A DNA stretch of 64,000 nucleotides from Candidatus Marimicrobium litorale. GTDB lineage: Bacteria > Pseudomonadota > Gammaproteobacteria > Pseudomonadales > Halieaceae. The first letter of the stretch is position 1. Each line of letters begins with the position of its first letter. The notes beneath the pieces were generated by a model. It saw nothing but the letters and a program-made list of their open reading frames with translations. It made no database searches and was not told the origin of the DNA. This document shows, piece by piece, positions 59,204-64,000 of this stretch. The DNA is taken from positions 2,728,001 to 2,792,000 of the forward strand of contig NZ_SHNO01000001.1 of assembly GCF_026262645.1 (NCBI RefSeq). Reading direction: 5' to 3'. A program made the position numbers and the translations under genes.

Positions 59204-59405
59204 CGCCCTTTTTGGTGCTACCCGCATTGCCACTGGACGCACCCCGGGTCAATCGCGGTATAATCAGCGGTTCCCCTTGAAAATTATGCCGGTCACTGTT
59301 GAGATGAGTTACGTGGCTGTCAAGTTTAGATAAACCGTGTCCGCGGCATTCTTTGATGAATTCCGCTGTATTTTCAGGGCACACGCACAGAGGAAGTATC
59401 GAGCA

Positions 59406-59705
59406 ATGGCACGTGTAACTGTAGAAGATTGCCTTGAAAACGTCGAAAACCGATTCGAGCTGGTAATGGTGGCCAGCAAGCGGGCTCGACAAATGGCCAC
59501 AGGCGGCAAGGATCCCCTGGTTCAGGAAGAATCAGACAAACCCACTGTTATCGCCCTGCGCGAGATCGCGGAAGGTTTGATCACCAATGAGATTCTCAGC
59601 CGGGAATCGGAAATGGAAGCCGAGGAAGAGCTGGCCGAAGTGATGGAAGGTATCGATGTTGAAGAGCCTGCAATAACCACCACGGAGAGCCCTGAAACTC
59701 CTTGA
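59406..59705 (+). CDS. rpoZ: RNA polymerase omega subunit
   Basis: 99 residues. [37 protein letters not shown] and [14 protein letters not shown] are the omega signature; the rest is an acidic tail. Assists beta-prime folding and contributes to the ppGpp site. A TATAAT at 59259-59264 in the 202-bp gap after gmk could be a -10 of its own promoter, though no good -35 is visible. spoT starts 50 bp downstream. Confidence 0.97.
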   Translation: MARVTVEDCLENVENRFELVMVASKRARQMATGGKDPLVQEESDKPTVIALREIAEGLITNEILSRESEMEAEEELAEVMEGIDVEEPAITTTESPETP

Positions 59706-59755
59706 GGCCGCCGGGCCCACCCCGGTGGGCATCGCTGGCCGGGTCATAGACCACT

Positions 59756-61873
59756 ATGGAAACCATTGATGCCCTCAACACCACTCTCCGTACTTATCTC
59801 GATTCCGAGCAGACAGCGTCCGTAAACCGCGCTTACTACTTCGCGGAGCAAGCTCACTACGGACAGCGCCGGCGCAGTGGTGAACCCTACGTCACCCACC
59901 CCCTCGCCGTGGCCGGCATACTCGCCGAAATGCACATGGACCACCAGAGCCTTGTGGCGGCGATGCTGCACGATGTTATTGAAGATACAGGCATAGAAAA
60001 AACCGCCATCGGTGAGCAGTTCGGCTCCACTGTGGCGGACCTGGTCGACGGCGTCAGCAAGCTTACCCAGATTGAATTCCAGTCTCTGGAAGAGAAGCAG
60101 GCGGAGAACTTCCAGAAAATGGCACTGGCCATGGCGCGGGATATTCGCGTGATTCTGGTCAAGCTGGCAGACAGGCTCCACAACATGCGCACCCTGGGCG
60201 TGCTGGATTCCAAAAAGGCACGGCGCATTGCCCGAGAGACGTTGGATATCTATTCCCCCATCGCCATGCGCCTGGGAATAAACAGTGTACGGCTGGAGTT
60301 TGAAGACCTTGGTTTTCGCGTTCTTTATCCGATGCGCGCAAAACGCATCGAAATTGCCATGGCGCAGGCTCGAGGAAACAGGACGGAGCTGGTTTACAAG
60401 GTCCGCGACCAGATCAAAGCCACACTGCAGCAGGAAGGCCACCAGGTAGAGGTGCTCGGACGTGAGAAGCACTTGTACAGTATTTACAAGAAAATGCGCT
60501 CAAAGCGGAAGTCCTTCTCCGACATCATGGATATCTATGCCTTTCGGATCATTGTTGACTCCGTCGATACCTGCTACCGCGTACTGGGCTGTATTCACAG
60601 CCTGTATAAACCCGTACCGGGCGAGTTCAAGGACTATATCGCCATACCCAAGGCCAATGGCTATCAATCGCTGCACACTGTGCTGATGGGCATGCACGGT
60701 GTGCCCGTCGAGGTGCAAATCCGCACGCAGGAAATGGAGGATATGGCAAACAATGGCATCGCTGCCCACTGGCTTTACAAAAGCGACGGCCAGTCCGCCA
60801 ATGGCAGCCACACCCGCGCCCGTGAGTGGGTACAGGGACTGCTGGAAATGCAGCAGCGAGCCGGCAACTCCCTTGAGTTTATCGAAAGCGTCAAGATTGA
60901 CCTCTTTCCCGATGAGATTTACGTGTTTACACCCAAGGGCCGAATACTCGAACTTCCCCGACGCGCCACCGCAGTAGACTTTGCCTACGCCGTTCATACC
61001 GATGTGGGTAATCATTGCGTGGCCTGCCGTATTAACCGACGCTTGGCGCCGCTATCAGAGCCACTGCAGAGCGGCCAGACGATTGAAATAATGACATCCG
61101 AGGGCGCTCGACCCAATCCGTCCTGGCTGGACTATGCCGTTACGGCAAAGGCGCGCTCAAACATTCACCACTTCCTCAAAAATCAGACCCGGAATGATTC
61201 AATGGCATTGGGCCGCAGCTTGCTGGAAAAGGGTCTGGCTGGCTTTCACAGCAATCTGGACAGTCTTCCGGAGGCGAAACTCGCCGATTTTCTCGAGCAC
61301 AATGGCTATAACGACCTCAATAACCTGCTGCTGGACATTGCACGTGGCAATCGCCTGCCGACCTTCACCGCCCAACAACTGCTGCACGAAACGTTCGACG
61401 ATCAGGCAAAGCCTGATGGTGAGGGCGCGCAACCGGTCGATATTCGCGGCACAGAGGGCTTCGTGGTGAGTTATGCCCGCTGCTGCCACCCGATCCCTGG
61501 CGACGCCATAGAGGGCTACCTGAGCCTTGAGAAGGGCGTGGTGGTGCACCGGGAGCAGTGCAACAACCTCAACGATATGCGCGATCACAGTGAGCGACAG
61601 GTCGCCTTGCGCTGGGACAAGGAGGTAGAGGGTGAGTACCTGGCCGAACTGCGTATCGAGGTGGAAAACCGGCGGGGGATGATTGCGGTCATCGCTACCC
61701 GCATTAACAGTATGGGCGTCAATATTGAGAAGATTGCCTCCGACGTGAAGGACTACCAGTTTACTTACGTCAATCTCGAAATGCTGGTGACCGACAGAGT
61801 GCACCTGGCTCGGATTATGAAGCGGCTGCGCACTATTACCCACGTGCACAGGGTTACGCGAGTCAAAAACTGA
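59756..61873 (+). CDS. spoT: bifunctional (p)ppGpp synthetase/hydrolase SpoT
   Basis: 705 residues. HD hydrolase domain (HYGQRRRSGEPYVTHPLAVA, LVAAMLHDVIEDTG), synthetase domain (KRKSFSDIMDIYAFRIIVDS, KDYIAIPKANGYQSLHTVLM), TGS (VFTPKGRILELPRRATAVDF), helical and conserved-Cys region (YARCCHPIPGDAIEGYLS), and C-terminal ACT (VENRRGMIAVIATRINSMGV). The intact HD motif marks it as the hydrolase-competent SpoT, not RelA. Sits after rpoZ as in E. coli. Confidence 0.97.
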   Translation: METIDALNTTLRTYLDSEQTASVNRAYYFAEQAHYGQRRRSGEPYVTHPLAVAGILAEMHMDHQSLVAAMLHDVIEDTGIEKTAIGEQFGSTVADLVDGVSKLTQIEFQSLEEKQAENFQKMALAMARDIRVILVKLADRLHNMRTLGVLDSKKARRIARETLDIYSPIAMRLGINSVRLEFEDLGFRVLYPMRAKRIEIAMAQARGNRTELVYKVRDQIKATLQQEGHQVEVLGREKHLYSIYKKMRSKRKSFSDIMDIYAFRIIVDSVDTCYRVLGCIHSLYKPVPGEFKDYIAIPKANGYQSLHTVLMGMHGVPVEVQIRTQEMEDMANNGIAAHWLYKSDGQSANGSHTRAREWVQGLLEMQQRAGNSLEFIESVKIDLFPDEIYVFTPKGRILELPRRATAVDFAYAVHTDVGNHCVACRINRRLAPLSEPLQSGQTIEIMTSEGARPNPSWLDYAVTAKARSNIHHFLKNQTRNDSMALGRSLLEKGLAGFHSNLDSLPEAKLADFLEHNGYNDLNNLLLDIARGNRLPTFTAQQLLHETFDDQAKPDGEGAQPVDIRGTEGFVVSYARCCHPIPGDAIEGYLSLEKGVVVHREQCNNLNDMRDHSERQVALRWDKEVEGEYLAELRIEVENRRGMIAVIATRINSMGVNIEKIASDVKDYQFTYVNLEMLVTDRVHLARIMKRLRTITHVHRVTRVKN

Positions 61874-61952
61874 AGACAAACAGTGCGGCTGGGCAGGCTC
61901 CACGGGGTTGTCCAGTCACTCGTCAGCAACACGTCGAACACGGAGGTACGCG

Positions 61953-62336
61953 GTGAGTAACCGAGCCATCATTGCAACGCCGGACGCGCCGGAAGCGATC
62001 GGTCCCTATTCACAGGCGGTCAAAGTAGGTAACACCGTGTGGCTATCCGGTCAGATTCCGCTGATACCCGGCACGTCTGAGTTGGTCAGTGATAATATCA
62101 AAGACCAGGCCACACAGGCCTTCAACAACCTTGCTGCGATAGCCGTGGCAGCCGGAGGCAGCCTGGACAAGGCGGTCAAAATCAATATATCGCTGGTAGA
62201 CCTCTCCCACTTCGCCAGCGTGAACGAGATCATGGCGAACTTTATTTCGCCGCCTTTTCCGGCCCGCGCCTGCGTGCAGGTAGCCGCACTGCCCAAGGGA
62301 GCGCAGATCGAAATCGAGGCTATTCTCGTCCTGTAG
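61953..62336 (+). CDS. ridA: 2-iminobutanoate/2-iminopropanoate deaminase RidA
   Basis: 127-residue trimeric Rid protein that hydrolyses reactive enamine/imine intermediates from PLP enzymes such as IlvA (also in this window). PEAIGPYSQAVKVGNTVWLS, GQIPLIPGT and the active-site Arg in FPARACVQVAALPKGAQIEI. GGAGG 6 nt before the GTG at 61953 decides the start over an open upstream frame. Follows spoT, as in many gammaproteobacteria. Confidence 0.95.
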   Translation: MSNRAIIATPDAPEAIGPYSQAVKVGNTVWLSGQIPLIPGTSELVSDNIKDQATQAFNNLAAIAVAAGGSLDKAVKINISLVDLSHFASVNEIMANFISPPFPARACVQVAALPKGAQIEIEAILVL

Positions 62337-62368
62337 CCCAACGCCCCTGCGTGATGCGCTGAACTAGA

Positions 62369-63271
62369 TCAGGCACTTTCCGGCACATTGCCGGGGTGAT
62401 CGTGGAGCGCAAGCAACGCGCTATACCCCGCTTTGTAGTCCGGGTATATTAATTGGTAGCCACTGTCGCGCAGTTTTCGGTTCAGGCACCGCTTGTGCCC
62501 CGCACGATTGTGTCGCGTGGGGTCACTGGCGGCATCGGGCAGCGCGCTTTCCAGCTCAGCCACTCCCATTTGTGCTGCCAGCCAGGACTCGACTGCGTAG
62601 CGAGGGGAGGGCTGGTTATCCACACCAATATAAACAGGCTCCAGGTCAGCACCGATCTCTGACTGCTGCAACAGGTACGCAAGAAATCCGGCACAATCTT
62701 CCCGATGAATGCGGTTGGTGTAGCTCACCGGCCGAGGGGGGCACAATTCACCGCGGCGCACCCGTGACAACAGCCTGCCGCCCGGAATACCGTAGATGCC
62801 GGCAAACCGCACCACCGACGCACGATGCCCTGAATCCAGCAATTGCCGCTCCGACTCGATGATTGCCTGGGCCCATGGGTCGTCACGAGACAATGCGCTG
62901 TCCTCGTCAACCCAGCCTCCCTCCGATTCGGCAAATACTCGCGTACTGCTGGCCATCAGAATACACCGCGGGCGATGCTCACCCAGCCCGCAGAGAAGGT
63001 TTGTCATGGCCTGCTGGAACCCTTTGACGTAACCCGCTGTAGACCGGTCAGGGGGATTAAATGTGGCAAGCACAAAGTCCGGCGCCAGAGTCGCGGCAAA
63101 ATCCAGACTTCCCGGCAGGGTATAGTCCCCAGACCGGGCATTGATCTGCAATGGCAACTTGGCAACATTGCGCCGCAGCCCGGTGACTTCCCAGTCGCGT
63201 TCCGCCAACAGGGACCCTGCACGAATGCCAAGGTCGCCGCAGCCTACAATTAGAACAGAACTGCTCTTCAT
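62369..63271 (-). CDS. YeeZ-like NAD-dependent epimerase/SDR protein
   Basis: 300-residue extended-SDR-like protein. Dinucleotide motif VLIVGCGDLGIRAGSLLAER, LMASSTRVFAESEGGWVDED, WAQAIIESERQLLDSGHRAS VVR region and RFAGIYGIPGGRLLSRVRRG. The catalytic YxxxK of classic SDRs is not obvious, so substrate and activity are uncertain; similar YeeZ proteins are called nucleoside-diphosphate-sugar epimerases. The ATG at 63271 leads directly into the Rossmann fold. Convergent with ridA (32 bp) and divergent from oxyR. Confidence 0.8.
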   Translation of the reverse strand: MKSSSVLIVGCGDLGIRAGSLLAERDWEVTGLRRNVAKLPLQINARSGDYTLPGSLDFAATLAPDFVLATFNPPDRSTAGYVKGFQQAMTNLLCGLGEHRPRCILMASSTRVFAESEGGWVDEDSALSRDDPWAQAIIESERQLLDSGHRASVVRFAGIYGIPGGRLLSRVRRGELCPPRPVSYTNRIHREDCAGFLAYLLQQSEIGADLEPVYIGVDNQPSPRYAVESWLAAQMGVAELESALPDAASDPTRHNRAGHKRCLNRKLRDSGYQLIYPDYKAGYSALLALHDHPGNVPESA

Positions 63272-63345
63272 ATTATTGTCTCTCACTGGTTACACTAAGG
63301 GCCTTTGAACAAGGCTCCTCGCAGCCAAGGGCACGGCTTACGCCT

Positions 63346-64000
63346 ATGACATTAACAGAATTACGCTACCTTGTGGCACTGGCAGAGACAGGACATTTTC
63401 GCAAGGCCGCAGAGCAATGCAGTGTCAGCCAGCCTACCTTGAGTATCGCTATCAAAAAGCTGGAGTCAGAACTGGGGATCAGCCTGTTTGAACGGGCTCG
63501 CCATAAGGTTGCCACTACCCCTACGGGAGACGGGATTGTAGACCAGGCGCGGTCGGTCCTCAACGCAGTGCAGGGTCTTTACGATCTGGCTGAACTGGGC
63601 AAGGACCCGTCGGGCAGCGTGCTCTCCGTAGGCGCAATTTACACGGTGGGGCCTTATCTATTTCCCCAGATGGTCAGCGCTATGCAGGAATCGGCGCCCC
63701 AGATGCCTTTGTACATAGAAGAAAGTTACACACACATCCTCCGCGGTAAACTAAGCGGGGGAGACCTGGATGCGATCTTCGTCGCACTACCTTTCGAAGA
63801 CGTTGATGTCGTAACACGCGCGCTCTTCGATGAACCCTTTGTCGTTGTGGCACCTCGGGGACATCTCCTCGCGGGCGAGCGCGCTATCGCACCATGTGCA
63901 CTGGCAGATCATCGCGTATTGCTTATGGGTGAGGGTCACTGTTTTCGAGACCAAGTACTGGAGGCCTGTCCGGGCCTGGCGGACGCGGTAAGAGAGCAGG
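63346..64000 (+). CDS. oxyR: hydrogen-peroxide regulator OxyR, C-terminus cut by window edge
   Basis: First 218 codons of a LysR-type regulator. The HTH is FRKAAEQCSVSQPTLSIAIK KLE in the usual N-terminal place, then the effector domain. It is identified as OxyR by the redox pair in VLLMGEGHCFRDQVLEAC: two Cys nine residues apart, aligned with E. coli Cys199 and Cys208. Oxidation to a disulfide would activate it. The gene continues past position 64000. Confidence 0.93.
   Translation, partial: MTLTELRYLVALAETGHFRKAAEQCSVSQPTLSIAIKKLESELGISLFERARHKVATTPTGDGIVDQARSVLNAVQGLYDLAELGKDPSGSVLSVGAIYTVGPYLFPQMVSAMQESAPQMPLYIEESYTHILRGKLSGGDLDAIFVALPFEDVDVVTRALFDEPFVVVAPRGHLLAGERAIAPCALADHRVLLMGEGHCFRDQVLEACPGLADAVREQ

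Overview
The window is a gene-dense bacterial chromosome segment with 64 protein-coding genes (two cut by the window edges) and one 6S RNA gene. The gene order is that of a gammaproteobacterium related to the Pseudomonas/Cellvibrionales side of the class. Diagnostic clusters are zapA-ssrS-ygfA, tkt-epd-pgk-fba, gshB-tonB-yqgE-ruvX, pilT/pilU with yggS-proC-yggT-metX-metW-rdgB-hemW, ftsY-ftsE-ftsX-rpoH, coaBC-algC-argB, pyrE-crc-rph and gmk-rpoZ-spoT-ridA. A large TonB-dependent receptor beside a TPR-sulfotransferase, and an ArsR-methyltransferase regulator ahead of metK-ahcY-metF, suggest a marine oligotroph such as the Halieaceae (OM60/NOR5). That placement is inference. I see no tRNA or rRNA gene, insertion sequence, prophage, integron or CRISPR array, and no gene-free stretch longer than about 300 bases. 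The longest are 25552-25827, 55746-56004 and 8908-9159.

Layout. 1-3500: pepP (cut), ygfB, a ZapB-like coiled-coil gene, zapA, 6S RNA, ygfA and a 48-residue membrane ORF. 3666-8907: ilvA, rpiA and the divergent D-2-hydroxyglutarate dehydrogenase/serA pair. 9160-14220: TonB-dependent receptor, TPR-sulfotransferase and an alpha/beta hydrolase. 14220-19579: fba, pgk, epd and tkt on the minus strand. 19766-24338: the SAM-cycle operon (sahR-like regulator, metK, ahcY, metF). 24418-27823: a second sulfotransferase-like gene, rsmE and a membrane-anchored esterase. 28014-30913: gshB, tonB-like, yqgE, ruvX. 30923-39375: pilU/pilT and a seven-gene proline/methionine/heme run. 39397-44591: trmB, a DUF423 gene, rpoH, ftsX, ftsE, ftsY. 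44763-49860: rsmD, coaD, a small membrane protein, mutM, rpmG, rpmB, radC, coaBC. 49984-57504: long-form algC, argB, slmA, a DUF4124 gene, pyrE, a Crc homologue, rph. 57673-64000: yicC, gmk, rpoZ, spoT, ridA, an SDR protein and oxyR (cut).

Most of the window is housekeeping metabolism. The most informative signals are regulatory or structural. A perfect CIRCE operator lies in front of rpoH, which would put the heat-shock sigma factor under HrcA. A perfect 22-bp palindrome covers the -35 box of the SAM-cycle regulator, with a perfect CRP-type site about 61.5 bp upstream of the inferred, almost leaderless start. FtsY carries an uninterrupted 95-residue Glu-Pro run encoded by hexanucleotide repeats. 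A smaller Asp-Leu hexanucleotide run lies in AlgC. The ExoIII-like protein between pyrE and rph has lost most catalytic residues and is a Crc homologue. The dut gene usual between coaBC and algC is missing. At least nine convergent gene pairs end within about 32 bp of each other or overlap. I found no clearly new multi-gene system; the best candidates for something undescribed are the small membrane ORF, the FtsY repeat and the hydrolase fused onto the glycolytic operon.
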